Positions 1 through 10,424 of a stretch of DNA of 64,000 nt are shown here, in pieces. Under the pieces are notes generated by a model. The model saw only the letters and a list, made by a program, of their open reading frames with translations. It did not search any database and was not told where the DNA came from. The DNA comes from Tretioscincus oriximinensis (Eukaryota; Chordata; Lepidosauria; Squamata; Gymnophthalmidae). Numbering within the stretch: the first letter of the stretch is position 1; each line of letters starts with the position of its first letter. The position numbers were made by a program, and so were the translations under genes. The stretch spans positions 971,728 to 1,035,727 of the forward strand of contig JAJVDF010000345.1 of assembly GCA_022410635.1 (NCBI GenBank). The letters are read 5' to 3'.

Positions 1-299
1 AATTCCTTACGGTATTCCTCTGTAGGATCTTTGGGTAGGATTCTATAGAATGTGGTGTTGGATAGTTGCCTTCTGGCTTCCTGTGTGTAGTCAGATTTGT
101 TCATGATGACCACAGCTCCTCCTTTGTCAGCCTCTTTGATTATAATATTAGGGTTGTTCTTGAGATTATGTACGGCCTCCTGTTCCTTGCAGCTTAGATT
201 GTACGTTAGCGTACGATTTTTGTTGATTACCTGGGTTTGGGCACGTTGACGAAAGCAATCGATGTAAAAATCTAGTTCTGTGCATAGTCCATCAGGAGG
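1..299 (-). mobile_element. Penelope-like element (PLE) reverse transcriptase fragment
   Basis: The minus strand is open across the window edge for about 95 codons. It contains IIIKEADKGGAVVIMN followed by SDYTQEARRQL, a tyrosine-centred TFYRIL and KDPTEEY. The ADKGGAVV-M--DY-EA-RQL pattern is the N-terminal part of Penelope-type reverse transcriptases, upstream of the palm catalytic motifs, which would lie left of base 1. These enzymes copy the element by target-primed reverse transcription and usually carry a GIY-YIG endonuclease, not visible here. No stop is seen in this piece, but it is cut by the window start, so whether the copy is intact is unknown. Confidence 0.85.
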
Positions 300-310
300 A
301 GCATTAGTCC

Positions 311-424
311 CTCAGCATCTGAAGAATCTACGAAAGCTTATGCCAACCACTTTTCTCAAGTTAGTCTCAAAGTGCTGCTAGCTCCTTTGCTGGACTTTCT
401 GCTAGACTAACATGGCTATTTCTC
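311..424 (-). mobile_element. PLE terminal unit next to the PLE coding fragment
   Basis: On the minus strand this reads AGAGAAATAGCCATGTTAGT, then TCCAGCAAAGGAGC, then CATAAGCTTTCGTAGA and CAGATGC, and runs straight into the PLE reading frame. The same unit recurs more than ten times in the window. Here it sits 5' of the ORF in the same element, which ties the whole dispersed family to Penelope. The plus strand carries a shortened hammerhead-like motif (CTGAAGA...CGAAAGC) with most of stem II deleted. Confidence 0.8.
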
Positions 425-544
425 TAAAAGTAATTTCACAGTTTCAGAATCAAGATCCCTTTTTTCAAATAATGGAATTTTCATGGCCACTTTTGGGGTT
501 GTTACAATCTTCTGCTTTAAGTATTTCAGATAAGATGCGGTGGG

Positions 545-720
545 TGGATTCGAGCTCAATTCATCTAGTCTAGTATCATATCTCAAGCAATAGTCCACCA
601 ATAACCAAAGAATAAGGCAGAGCAAAATTTTAAGCTGCTCTCAGGTCCCTGCAATTGGCATTTGGAGGCATCCTGGCTGTTCCTCCAACCTGGAGGCAGT
701 ATCTAACCTTGGTGTCTCTG
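545..720 (-). mobile_element. CR1 LINE 3' UTR fragment
   Basis: Antisense matches to the CR1 3' UTR seen at 31.9-32.2 and 60.5-60.8 kb: CATCTAGTCTAG near 565, a CTCAAGCA piece, CCCTGCAATTGGCATTTGGA and GGAGGCAGTATCTA. Strongly diverged and broken by about 50 bases of extra sequence. Confidence 0.55.
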
Positions 721-940
721 GGGCATAGGTTTCAGTGGCACACTTCAGCACACTGCAGAAATGTATGCCCCAGATTCTGCTGGTAGACTTATCTGCACAT
801 GTCTAATAATTATCCTGACCAAGACCTCTCCTGATCTGGATTGTGCTCTGCCCAATTGGGACAAGGTGCCACAGATCTGTGCTAATGTGGTGATAGTGTA
901 AGTGCAGTAAGAACTAGTTTCTGTTGCTTTTGAAATGGAT
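721..940. other. No recognised feature
   Basis: Mixed-composition sequence with no open frame or repeat I can name. Confidence 0.5.
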
Positions 941-941
941 T

Positions 942-1062
942 TCTTCTTTCCGTCTTTCTTTCCTTCTTTATTTTCTCTTCATTCTCTTCCTTTCTTCCCT
1001 TCTATCTTTCATCTATTCCTCCTTTGTTCTCCCTTTCCTTTCCCTTCCTTCCTCTCCCAGTA
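942..1062. repeat. Pyrimidine-rich tract (first part of composite repeat)
   Basis: Runs of CTTT, CCTT and TTCC. A similar tract precedes the same downstream segments at 44.2 kb, so it belongs to a dispersed composite rather than being independent simple sequence. Confidence 0.7.
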
Positions 1063-1165
1063 CTGAACTGTGAGGTATTCCACTTCTCATATCTTTCCAC
1101 CCAGAAAACTGTCCACTTATTATTTCCCTTTGTTTCCTGTTTTTTAGCCAGTTTATATCTCAGGA
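1063..1165 (-). mobile_element. Antisense CR1 reverse-transcriptase fragment inside composite repeat
   Basis: From CAGTACTGAACTGTGAGG to TTTTTTAGCCAGTTT this is the reverse complement of the CR1 region at about 43,585-43,685, where the sense strand reads AGGAAACAGAGGGTAGTAAT and GTGGACTGTTCTC. The same antisense piece with the same right-hand junction occurs at 44,330-44,440. Confidence 0.7.
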
Positions 1166-1169
1166 CTCT

Positions 1170-1495
1170 GGTCTCTGGCGACTGCCAAAGTTCCAAGCCC
1201 TGTCATTGGTCTCTGAAAGCTGCCAAAGTTTTGAGCCCTGTCATTGGTCTCTGAAAGCTGCCAAAGTTCCAAGCCCNCTGCCAAAGTTCCAAGCCCTGTC
1301 ATTGGTCTCTGAAAGCTGCCAAAGTTTTGAGCCCTGTCATTGGTCTCTGAAAGCTGCCAAAGTTCCAAGCCCTTCATTGGTCTCTGAAAGCTGCCAAAGT
1401 TCCGAGCCCTGTCATTGGTCTCTGAAAGTTGCCAAAGTTCCAAGCCCTTCATTGGTCTCTGAAAGCTGCCAAAGTTCCAAACCCTGTCATTGGTT
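1170..1495 (+). repeat. 38-bp VNTR, about 8 to 9 copies
   Basis: Tandem unit GTCTCTGAAAGCTGCCAAAG followed by TTCCAAGCCCTGTCATTG. Some units lack two bases (CCCTTCATTG), and unit types ending TTCCAAGCCC and TTTTGAGCCC alternate in part. A single N lies at 1277 at a unit junction, marking an unresolved join. Open frames on both strands here are by-products of the repeat. Two diverged units sit at 44.46-44.55 kb and one inverted unit at 49.9 kb. Confidence 0.92.
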
Positions 1496-1499
1496 GTTA

Positions 1500-2235
1500 T
1501 ACCTCAGAATGTTGAACCTTCCCACACAGCTGTATATATACAGATATGCAGGCTGGGATTATACGGCAAAGAATGACTGGCTGTGATCAAACTAAAAATC
1601 AAACCATCAAACATCGTTCTGGGGCTCTAGGATTTGACCTGCTTCATTTATGTCAGTGAAATTCACCAATTTGGTAGGAAATGGAATGGATGTTTAAATT
1701 CTCACCCCTTACCATTTTAGGAGCATCACTTTGTTGGGCTGAAGTCAAGCTATCTCTTTCCTCGTTTGCAAATGGGTGAAATCTCTCGAAAAGTGCCTGG
1801 CTTTTACGATTCTCTGTCTAACCAGCTGAGTGAGCAAGTGCGTTTCCCCATCTCATCTGGCAGGAATATTTTGGCTGGAAGCATGCATCCTGCCCAGGTG
1901 CTGGAAGGGGAGAACGAGTAATATGGAGGTTGTTTAGGCTGCCTATTTACAATGCAGATTGAAGGGGAACTGGGTGTGATTGAGAGAGAGATGGAAAGCA
2001 CAAATATCATTGCTGAAAAAGTGCCATCGAGCATCTCTGCCACCTGCATTCAGATTTTTGCCATCCGTATTAACGGGGCGGAGATTCTGACCACAATGTA
2101 GAAATGTTAATGGGGCCAGGAAGAGTTTAAGCAAACCACTCGGCACACAGATTTGTGATGAAAACAATCTCTTCCCAAGTAGGAAATTCATTCCTAAATT
2201 TCTTCCTTCCTAAACTACGCAAATCACTGTTACCA
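1500..2235. other. No recognised feature
   Basis: No identifiable repeat or coding signal. The open frames around 1,804-2,191 on the minus strand have no family motif. Confidence 0.5.
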
Positions 2236-2239
2236 ATCA

Positions 2240-2500
2240 TGCCACCACTCTCAGTGGCAGAGGGTGGGAACCCAGGTTAGGGCCTTCTCCATGACAGCTT
2301 CTAGACTATGGAACAGGCTCTCCCCTTGAGGTGCGTCAATCACCATCTTTGACTGAAAAAACTACTCTCCCTTCCCTACCCCCACGGACTGTTGTTTTAA
2401 TATGTTAATTTGGTTTTAATATGTTGACTTTTTTAAATTGTCAACTGCTCCAAGACCTTTGGGTATAGGGCAGTATAGAAATGTAAATAAATAAATACAT
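2240..2500 (+). mobile_element. L2 LINE 3' end
   Basis: Sense remnants of the L2 C-terminus (RAFSMTASRLWNRLS; compare GRAFSVVAPRLWNSLP at 62.4 kb) followed by the 3' UTR and the L2 end, AGACCTTTGGGTATAGGGCA, then AAATAAATAAATAC. Decayed. Confidence 0.75.
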
Positions 2501-2559
2501 TTTATCCTTAAGAACACTTCTTTTCTTGACTGACCCTAAGATCAGCTTTGGAGAAATGT

Positions 2560-2830
2560 ATTTACAGAACAACTTGTGGGAAAGATCAGGACATGAATAT
2601 ATTGTAGATAAGAAGCTGTATCATGTGAGTCCATAAGGAGATTATGCCAGGAAGAATCGCTGGCTGAGCATGCTCAGTATTTACTTCCTGATTAGTTGTC
2701 CCACCGCACACCAGCACAGAATCCCTGGCTGAGCGTGTTCAGCATTTACTTCCTGGTTAGTTGTTTCCATGCAGATTTACAGGTATGTGTGCTGACTGCA
2801 TTCTGCAACTGTTTTCTCACATTGAGGATT
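2560..2830 (+). repeat. Dispersed repeat with a duplicated TGAGCATGCTCAG / ETS-site unit
   Basis: Two direct copies of about 75 bp, near 2,640-2,700 and 2,715-2,770, each reading GGCTGAGCATGCTCAGTATT (or a variant) then TACTTCCTGGTTAGTTG. The same family is at 21.95-22.18 kb (also duplicated) and 9.1-9.33 kb (inverted, one unit). The duplicated module with a GGAAGT core resembles an enhancer repeat in an LTR U3 region, but no LTR ends were found. Confidence 0.6.
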
Positions 2831-2834
2831 TTAT

Positions 2835-3765
2835 GCCCCTGCAGCCTTAGTTAAATTTGACCAGGCTCACACTTTGACTGGCGTGATTAGCAGTCTAAGG
2901 GATTAGCAGGAAGAGGTCATTTGTGTTGCAAATTATTTTACTATTTTCTAAACTCTTAGAAAGCAGTTTGACACATCCCTTAAAAATCTTTTGCTTGGAC
3001 TGCTTTCCAATATTCCACAATCATTCCTGTACTGTAGAAACATCTCTGCAGGAAGTGCGAAGGCTATATTCTAGCTTTCTGTATACATGTAATGTGACAT
3101 TTTTCCATCCAATTGTAGTGTGTGTATGGGGAAGCAAAGCATGTAGAACATAGAAATACTAGAATATTGTCTTCACACACTTTGGCTCAAAACAGAAGTG
3201 GTCCTCTATGGATTTCATAAAAGGCAGGAATCAGATTCCCCATTCCGACTTGTAACAATTCCCTTCTCTTCACTGTACCCACACTTTGTCATGTCTAAAT
3301 GATTCCTGTCAGTTCTTTGATCTGTGTGGGAATTCACCATAGGGAAAATATTGATTGGCATTAATATATATTGATATTAAATATACCTGGATTGACCTGG
3401 GTTAGCCAAAGTGAGGCCTATGGGAATTTTTGAAAAAATCTTTGGTCAAGCCAGACCAAGATGCAAACAGGAACAGTAAAGATCACTCTTCCTTGCCCTC
3501 CAGGCACCCTGCAGAGGTGACCTTTCAGTATTGAATGGACTAATTAGTCCCATTGTGGTAAAGGGAAGCACAATATTTGCTCAGGCTGCGCACTCTTGGC
3601 TAGAACCACTAAAGTTGATAGCAGCCTGAAGCTATCCCATCAAGAGCCATTAAGCTTGGGCTCCTGTGGGTGAGTCACTGGTTCCTGTAAATTAAGTCTA
3701 TTGATAAAGGCTAACAATGGCTAAAGGGGTCCATTCAGTAAACACACACACACACTAACATCACC
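2835..3765. other. No recognised feature apart from a short (AC)n
   Basis: Ordinary sequence. About 15 bases of AC repeat lie near 3,742-3,756. No coding pattern. Confidence 0.5.
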
Positions 3766-3769
3766 ATAT

Positions 3770-3990
3770 TTGGAGTTCCTGACACGTCACACAGGTGTCA
3801 CTCCTGACCCACAGTCTGCCCACCCCTTTTCCATCGTCATAATCCTCATACACGCCTTCTGATTTTGGGGTCAATAAAAGATTGAACACGGGGGCATTCT
3901 GGAGGACTCCATGACCCGTGGATCCTCCTAAATCGCTCGTTGATCCAAGACGTGTTGCCCGTGTGATTCCTTTTACACGTGTCTATCTAC
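3770..3990 (+). repeat. Possible LTR 3' portion
   Basis: A polyadenylation signal AATAAAAG near 3,872 is followed by GC-richer sequence ending TGTGTGATTCCTTTTACACG, similar in layout to retroviral R-U5. No partner LTR, primer-binding site or second copy is visible in the window. Confidence 0.25.
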
Positions 3991-4029
3991 TGCAGAACAA
4001 GCTGCCTTTAATTTCCATTAGGCGTATAA

Positions 4030-4765
4030 TAACGGGTAAGCAAACCCCCGTTAGATCTGGATCACATTCTGTCTGATGGATACTAGCGGTGTGCATGGGC
4101 TTTCTGTTCTGCACTAATGTGGGCAGATTCAGGCTGACTCCACACAACAGGTTTATCTTTATTTATTTTAAATCTAGAAAAAATGTTTTGAGATTCTGTG
4201 TCACTTACTTTCAAGTTTCCATTCTGTTTTGTTACACTGCCTTGCATTCTCATCACATGGCAAGCTCTATATGTCATTGCTATACTTGTTCCCCAACTGA
4301 AACACTATACCAGATATCGCTCCTTACAAGCAAGAAAGCTTGTGACCTAATAGATGAAATCTTAATTAATTACAGGCACATACTAACTAAACTAAATTCT
4401 ATCCATCCGAATATACCACATACAGGGTATATACGTATATTCTCAATCTTATAACACAATGAATGATACAAACATATATATAAAGAAAATTCAAACTAAC
4501 CTGTTGCCAGATACCAACTGGATTTCAACTGTAGGTTTTAAATATCTTTAAAACTAATATCATTTGATGAATATTTGCCTTCTAAGGCTTTTCAAGATTG
4601 TTTAAGGTAATATATTTTTGTTCTGTATGGGGAGTTTAAAAATAAGGAGTATAGTCACTTATATAGACAGTTGAAGGTGATATAGAGAAGGTGATGACAT
4701 TAACCTTGTGTATATTTATTTTGTAACCGTCTATTTTAAGGTCAGGCAGCAGTATTACGAAGTAC
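4030..4765. other. AT-rich sequence, nothing recognised
   Basis: No repeat family identified. The 121-codon plus-strand frame from 4,089 shows no domain or splice context and is likely chance in AT-rich DNA. Confidence 0.45.
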
Positions 4766-4769
4766 TATT

Positions 4770-5040
4770 TGTAGGGAGTGAAGAAGAAGAGGATGAAGAA
4801 GAGGAAGAGAGAGAGGAAGAGGAAGAAGAGGAATCTCACCTGAAGAGACTCAGAGTGGCTTACAAGGTTGTTTTTTACCCGAAGGCTTACATTCATTCTA
4901 TTTTCCCCTCCATACTGTGAGGTATTCATTAACCTACTTGCAAATGTCTTTGCTTTCAAACAGCCAGGTTGGCTGAAGCTAAGGAAGTACTCACCGCTCT
5001 CCACAGCTGAGGCATGGGCCTCAAACTTGATTCTTCTTCT
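4770..5040 (-). mobile_element. tRNA-derived SINE with purine tail
   Basis: Reading left to right this is the inverse of the SINE at 46.14-46.59 kb: a GAA/GAGGAA tail at 4,778-4,833, then CACTCTGAGTC..., GTAAGCC and the body with CAGCCAGGTTGGCTGAAGC. The tRNA-like head is largely lost. The acidic and serine-rich open frames here come from the tail. Confidence 0.75.
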
Positions 5041-5051
5041 GAAACTCTTAA

Positions 5052-5185
5052 CAGGTGAGGGTTTTGCCTTCTTCTGCTTGTGATTGCCCAGGTGCAATCT
5101 ATGGACCACTTTTGAGACAGAATGCTTGGCTAGAGGGGCTCTGGACTGGTTCAGCAGGGCTCCTCTTGCATCCTTATGTTCTAAA
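5052..5185 (+). mobile_element. CR1 3' end fragment
   Basis: Sense CR1 3' UTR: ACAGGTGAGGGTTTTGCCTT, GCCCAGGTGCAATCTATGG, GAGACAGAATGCTTGGCTAG, CAGCAGGGCTCCTCTTG, ending ATCCTTATGTTCT, a remnant of the octamer tail. Confidence 0.8.
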
Positions 5186-5189
5186 TAAA

Positions 5190-5950
5190 TAAAAGAGAAG
5201 AAGAAGAAATTATTATTCCTTCCCTTTGATCCCTGGAGGGCAGGCAGGCTATAAAATATATATATTCATGTGTCTGAATATGTATGTCATCGTGCAGTTT
5301 GTTGGGCTTTTTCTCTGCATTTACCCATCCAGAAGCAGAATGCATTTTAGACGGCACACAGAAAGATGCTACAACAGCTTCAGTACTCTATGCCGATAAA
5401 TTATAAATGTCCTGGAATTAAGTTGTTCCATCCAGCTCTAATTCCACAATCTACAGCAGAGTCCTGACAAATTTCTAGCCTTCCTGTATTGTTCATTTTT
5501 CCCAAGCTTCCATCACCCTGCAAAAAAATAAGGCCGGAGACCTTAGCTTCAGAACACAAATCATATTTTTTTTTCCTTCTGTGCTCGGTTTGCTTGCATG
5601 GCTTCCTTTCCTATTTCCAATATAATAGCAGCTTGTAAATTGCCGTCCACTCTGAGCTTTGCGATAATGACCTATTACCTGCTCTTGCCTTGAAACGGAA
5701 ACATCAGAGCATTTCTATGAAGCCAATTCCTGGTTGCATTAACTGAACTGGAATGACTCCCTTCATCAAGGTTTCCTTTCCCTTCCCCAGTGAACCTTAG
5801 GGCTATAAAGTAAACTTAGGTTCTGTCACTGTCAAAGAACTGGCTCAGAGACTTCGGATGAAGAAGAACAGGACACTTTCTGTTTTCTGTTTTGGCTCCA
5901 CTTCCTTGCACCCACTTCCTTGGAAAATCTTGATGAGCTGACTTTGCTAA
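5190..5950. other. No recognised feature
   Basis: Short AT and AAGA runs at the left edge; otherwise no repeat or coding signal. Confidence 0.45.
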
Positions 5951-5954
5951 CGAA

Positions 5955-6100
5955 ACATATAATATGTCCAGCTGTTCGAAGGGAAAGAAATTTGCAAGTA
6001 GATAAATGGGTACCACCAGAACGTGATGGGGGAAGATAAAATAAGCCTTTGGGTGAAAAATAACCTTGTAAGCCAGATTCTCCTTCTTCTTCTAATGGTG
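5955..6100 (+). mobile_element. SINE 3' half
   Basis: Contains TCCAGCTGTTCGAAGG, GGGGAAGATAAAATAAGCC and AAATAACCTTGTAAGCCAGA then TTCTTCTTCT. This is the body and tail of the tRNA-derived SINE without its head. Confidence 0.7.
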
Positions 6101-6189
6101 ATAGGATGGAAAGAATGTGAAACGTAGTCAGTTTTGAACTGGCAAAATTATATGTTGAAGCAGGTGAAAAAGGACTTTTTTCAGAACTG

Positions 6190-6445
6190 TAGGGACATGG
6201 GGTGCATCCACATGAAGGGGTTAAAAGTGGGCTTACCTGTCATGGCCAGCAAGCTTTCTGCATGCATAGCATGCTGGCTGCCATAGATGGGCGGGAGAAA
6301 AGAAGAGCCGGCCTGTGAGTGGCCAAGAGCAGCCTTCCCTCTGCCCAGGCTTTGGCAGGGCTCACCACTGATTGGTGGAGGGCCCGGCTGAGCGGGCAAC
6401 ATTGAAATACAAAGTGGGTTCGGGGCTATCAGTGCCATGAGAGCT
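6190..6445 (-). repeat. GC-rich dispersed repeat, copy 1 (probably DNA-transposon derived)
   Basis: The reverse complement aligns with 40,395-40,615: CCAATCAGTGGTGAG, CAGAGGGAAGGCTGCTC, CCCGCCCATCTATGG and a CATGTGGATGCACC end. The outer motif GGTGCATCCACATG at 6,200 has an inverted counterpart GTGTGGATGCAGCC at about 6,580, suggesting terminal inverted repeats around an element that includes an L2 end. The superfamily is unknown. Confidence 0.55.
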
Positions 6446-6454
6446 GGAAAAATC

Positions 6455-6556
6455 ATCATTTATTTATTTAAATTAATTAATTAATTATACTTACTTACTT
6501 ATACCCTGCCCTATACCCGAAGGTCTCAGGGCGGCCAACAGTAAAACATCAATACA
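6455..6556 (-). mobile_element. L2 3' end
   Basis: ATTTATTTATTTAAATT, then CCCTGCCCTATACCCGAAGG, TCTCAGGGCGGCCAACA and GTAAAACATCAATAC. The motif is the same as at 12.3 and 62.2 kb. Confidence 0.8.
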
Positions 6557-6599
6557 GGAGAGTGCTGCTATGCAGGCATCATTATGGCGTGTGGATGCA

Positions 6600-7785
6600 G
6601 CCATGTAGAACACAGAAGAAAGTGCTCATTAAGGTGGGAGAAATGAATTAAATTTTTGAAATATGGGCTTGAAGAATGCGGGAATAATATTCTATTAAAC
6701 AGCAACTGATTTGTGTCTTCGTGGAAAAGTACTGTATCTGCCCATCAATGTAACACAAGAACATAAGACATATGCAATAATTATTTGCATTGCTGTATTT
6801 TTCCTATAATAACAATAATTAACAAAAACAATCTTTATTTTTGTGGCTTTTGTAACTCTCTTGTCAATTACCTTTGAGAAAGAAAGCACAGAGGGAAATT
6901 CTACTTTTGCAATTTTACTTCCCTGCTTTTTTGGAAAAGGAATTCTGATACAAATTTTTATCTTTATCTTCCCAAGTCCTTATTTCATACATTAAAAGGA
7001 AAACCCCAAGAAATAACCATGTTGATCTCCAAGATTTATATCATGTTAGGTAATTGCTCTTCAAATATCCAAAGCTCCCTGTTCATGCTGAGAGATGGAT
7101 ATTTACAGATCCAAGTTACTTCTTTTAGAAGCTCAGTTTGAAGTGAAATAAGAGGTCATTTTAAAGCTATAAAAGTAATACCCAAGTCTAAGAACAGCTA
7201 AAATCACCTTAATTAAAGTTGCACCTTTGCTTTCAGAGTAGCTTCTCTTCTATTTCTAAGCTTTAATTTAACAACCTGGTGAAATGCCACAAGGTCAATA
7301 AAGTTACCCACGCCTTTAATAGCAATAACTGGCATTGAATGTACCTTTATGCTCCATTGGCCAGAGTGGATAATTATGGAGATCTGTAATTTCCTTCCTC
7401 TTAAAAATAAACAAGAGGGAATAAATTGGGATGTCCTCCCAGAACTGCAAAGATTATCATGTTACTTGCCTAGGAGGGTGAATTCTGAGGGGAGGAAATT
7501 AGGCATGGCTTACATGCTATTATAATAATAATTGTTTATTACTGGTATTAAAATTTACCAGCACTTTATAAAAGGAAGAAAATAACCGGCTTTTGTTGTG
7601 CTAGTTTAGATTCCAGGAAAAAGGTGAAGAGAAATGCAAGAAAAATAAGAACTACCGAAGTCAGTGCAGAACATGCAAACAATGGGAAATACAGAAATAT
7701 AGAAATCAAAAATGGCCGTATTTATGATATTATCGTTAGAAGCTAAAATGTAACTGGAACTAGAGATGTTAACTAGAAGCAGAAG
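6600..7785. other. AT-rich sequence, nothing recognised
   Basis: No repeat family, open frame of note or RNA gene seen. Confidence 0.45.
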
Positions 7786-7794
7786 TGTGAGGAC

Positions 7795-8095
7795 AACATT
7801 TTTTTTACCCAAAGGTTCATCGGCCCTTGGAATTAACTTCCAGAAGTGGTGGTGGTAGTTAGCAGCCTGGATAGCTTTAAGACAGGAAGAGACAAGTTCA
7901 TGGACATCAAGGATGTAAATAGCTACTTGGGTAGAGCATCAGGCAGGATTCTTGAAATATCATTTGCAGGGAGTCAAGAGCAGGTGAAGATTTTGCCTTC
8001 TTCTGTTTCAGGCTGCTATTGGTGGGCCATTATGTGAGACAGAATGCTGGACTAAATGGGCTCTGAGCCCTATTCAACAGGACTCCTCATGATTT
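7795..8095 (+). mobile_element. CR1 ORF C-terminus and 3' UTR
   Basis: Encodes remnants of the CR1 C-terminal peptide (ELPEVVVVSSLDSFKTGRDKF, partly frameshifted), then the 3' UTR: CATTTGCAGGGAGTCAAGAG, GAGACAGAATGCTGGACTA and CAACAGGACTCCTC. 5'-truncated and diverged. Confidence 0.85.
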
Positions 8096-8367
8096 CCATT
8101 GCTACACAAGTCTTTCATACTCTGGTCCAAGGTCCTTTGATCAATAGCCTTTTGCCTTTGGCTCTTCCTAGAATGTTCCAAACAATTTAGACCAACAGGC
8201 ATTCAAAGTTCTTATTTTCAAACATTTGAATCTCAGGGATTCTTAACACGTAAACAACCGAAAGTAATTTATAACTGTCAACAATTACATTATCTTTTAA
8301 CCCTTTATCTTCCATGACAGTGATTCCATGCCTGACAATAAGCTTTCTCTTCACCCCCCCTTTTTAT

Positions 8368-8545
8368 AGTTAGTTTGGTGTTGTGGTTAGAATGTTATAT
8401 TCATATCTGGAAGTCTCCTGGTTCAGCTGGATGTCTTTGAGTTACTCACAGTTCTTTGAAGCTCTCTTGGTTTCCACATACTTCACAATATGTCTGTTGT
8501 AAAGAAAAGAACAGAAGATTATGTAAGCCACTTTCTTCCCACCTC
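8368..8545 (+). mobile_element. tRNA/CORE-type SINE (second SINE family)
   Basis: A tRNA-like head, AGTTTGGTGTTGTGGTTAGA with a box-B remnant CCTGGTTCAG, is followed by GTTACTCACAGTTCTTTGAA, CACAATATGTCTGTTG and GAACAGAAGATTATGTAAGC. Same family as 19.2, 45.4, 46.8 and 48.7-49.1 kb. Confidence 0.75.
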
Positions 8546-8549
8546 ATTG

Positions 8550-9100
8550 TATTTTGTCCCTTTCCTTTAAATATTTTTATCTTTGTATGTTTTGTGAATT
8601 ATCTTGAGGACTATTGAGACTGTCGCTTGGGTAAGGCTGCTAAAATATCAGCCTCCCTTGTGATCCTGGGAGGCTATGAGGTTAGATTGAAGGATTACCT
8701 TGTTCATAAAATGAAACACCTTGTTTATAGAATTTTATTCAGTATTGTCTGTGAGACACTTCTTCAGGACACCACACCAACTTTATCTTCTTGAAGAATT
8801 TGAAGAGAAGCTTCATTCTTTAGATTTATAATTGGAAGCTTCCATTGCCTCTGTAAGGCAGTTAAGTACCCCCAGGTGCCTCCCTTCCTTCTTCTATTTT
8901 GCTGTCCTTCTTAGTCACAATAAAATCTGAGCATTCAGAGAAAATGCAGAGGAAAATATTAAAGCATAATACAACTCCAGGACCAGATGGCATGCATGCA
9001 TGAGTTCAGATATAAAATATTTGCGTTACTGATTTTTGGTGTTTATCCACTCTTGAAACTTACAGTGTGCCAGAAGGCAGTAGGTACAATATGGTGGCTG
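8550..9100. other. No recognised feature
   Basis: No repeat or coding signal I can support. Confidence 0.45.
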
Positions 9101-9104
9101 TTTC

Positions 9105-9330
9105 AAACTTAATTATGTACTTACCACATCCTTTTACAAACAAACCATCAGACAACCCTTAAATCTATATGGAACAGACCAGCAAATTAACCAGGAAGTA
9201 AATCCTGAGCATGCTCAGTAAGATATTCTGCACATGGTAAGCAAGAAGGGTATGAGTTCCTCATCTCATTGCTAGTGTCCTCTCATGAGATCATGCCTTC
9301 ACCTGTTAAGTGAGCGGGCACATAGTGACT
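9105..9330 (-). repeat. Dispersed repeat with TGAGCATGCTCAG / ETS-site unit, copy 2
   Basis: The reverse complement of TTAACCAGGAAGTAAATCCT and GAGCATGCTCAGTAAGATA aligns with 22.0-22.18 kb, including the flank GGTTTGTTTGT-AAAGGATG. Only one unit is present here. Confidence 0.6.
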
Positions 9331-9334
9331 TGAA

Positions 9335-10415
9335 ATGGGAACATATGGGTTGTTTCACAAAGATGTCAGAAAGAATCAGCAATCAGGAAATCCGTGTCCT
9401 TGCACCTTCTTCCCTGATGCCTTGGCAGAACAACCATGATGTTGAAACAGCCCAGTAACATCCAGGTAGGAAAACCTTTTGTGGAAGGGGGCAGAGAGAA
9501 TAAAGGGAGAGTTAGTCGAATTTTGAAATTCCAACCTGTGGCCTTTCAGAGCCTTTCAGCAGTGGGCCTTTTTCTACTCTAGGAAAGTGTCTAAGAAACC
9601 TAATGTCCAGATGTCACTTTGGGATAAAACAGACTCAGTGGAACTTGTTCTATCCTGGAATGGCATGTGGACAACAGGCCTCCTAGGCTCCTTCTGAATG
9701 TCATATCCTTCTTCTCATTTAGTGAGGATTCAGATGTGGAGGAACTGCTAGACTTGAGCCTCTGGACCGGGACAGATTTTTTAACACACAAGCCAGAGAG
9801 GGCAGGGGTTGGCAAAGGGAAACAGGATTTCCAGCTAGGTGGCCGTAAACCCCAGAAGCCAATGTGAATCTTGTGTGGGTGGTGAAACGGAAGTGAAATA
9901 GGTCTGGAAATCGAGAAGGGCAGAGGGAATTCCCATTCACATCATAACTTTCCAAACTACTTCTTTCACCCCAGTGAGAATGCAGCCTTCCTTCCAGGTC
10001 CAGGCTATTTTTATGAAGGTCCATTATTATATTTTTAGACTCATCTTTGCTCCTTTGCAGGCAGAACTCTGAAGTGTTTTTCCACATGGATTTCTAGAGT
10101 TTCTTCTTTGTTTATGCTGAAAACTTTACAGATTCCAATGATATGATTTTTGTTTTGGAGGCCAACATAAAAACAATGACTAAACCAGGATGAAGTTGAT
10201 TTTCATAGAACTCAGCAGACTCCATTGCCTGCTGAGTTCTGGCTAGGATGCTTTTCTGGAAAGCAACAGTAATGGAAAGGAACAGAGGCACAGAGATGAT
10301 CTGACAAAAAGGTCAGAAGATGGTGAGTTTAGAGTCTGCAAGCAGAAGAAAATGGGTAAGTGCAGTAGTTTCAATTATTTTTCCCACAAAGAAGGACTCT
10401 AATTCATCAATGTTG
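9335..10415. other. No recognised feature
   Basis: Overlapping open frames on both strands at 9,600-10,087 lack any recognisable domain or splice context. No repeat identified. Confidence 0.4.
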
Positions 10416-10424
10416 GGTATCCCT

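Noticed and set aside
1170..1495. CRISPR array
   Set aside because: Continuous tandem units without spacers, in vertebrate DNA; a minisatellite.
1153..1586. Repeat protein with GLELWQLSETNDRA units
   Set aside because: Frame of the 38-bp VNTR broken by an N; copy number and frame are not conserved at 44.5 kb.
9600..10087. Overlapping frames on both strands as a possible exon
   Set aside because: No recognisable motif, no consistent splice sites, no repeat homology either; left unassigned.
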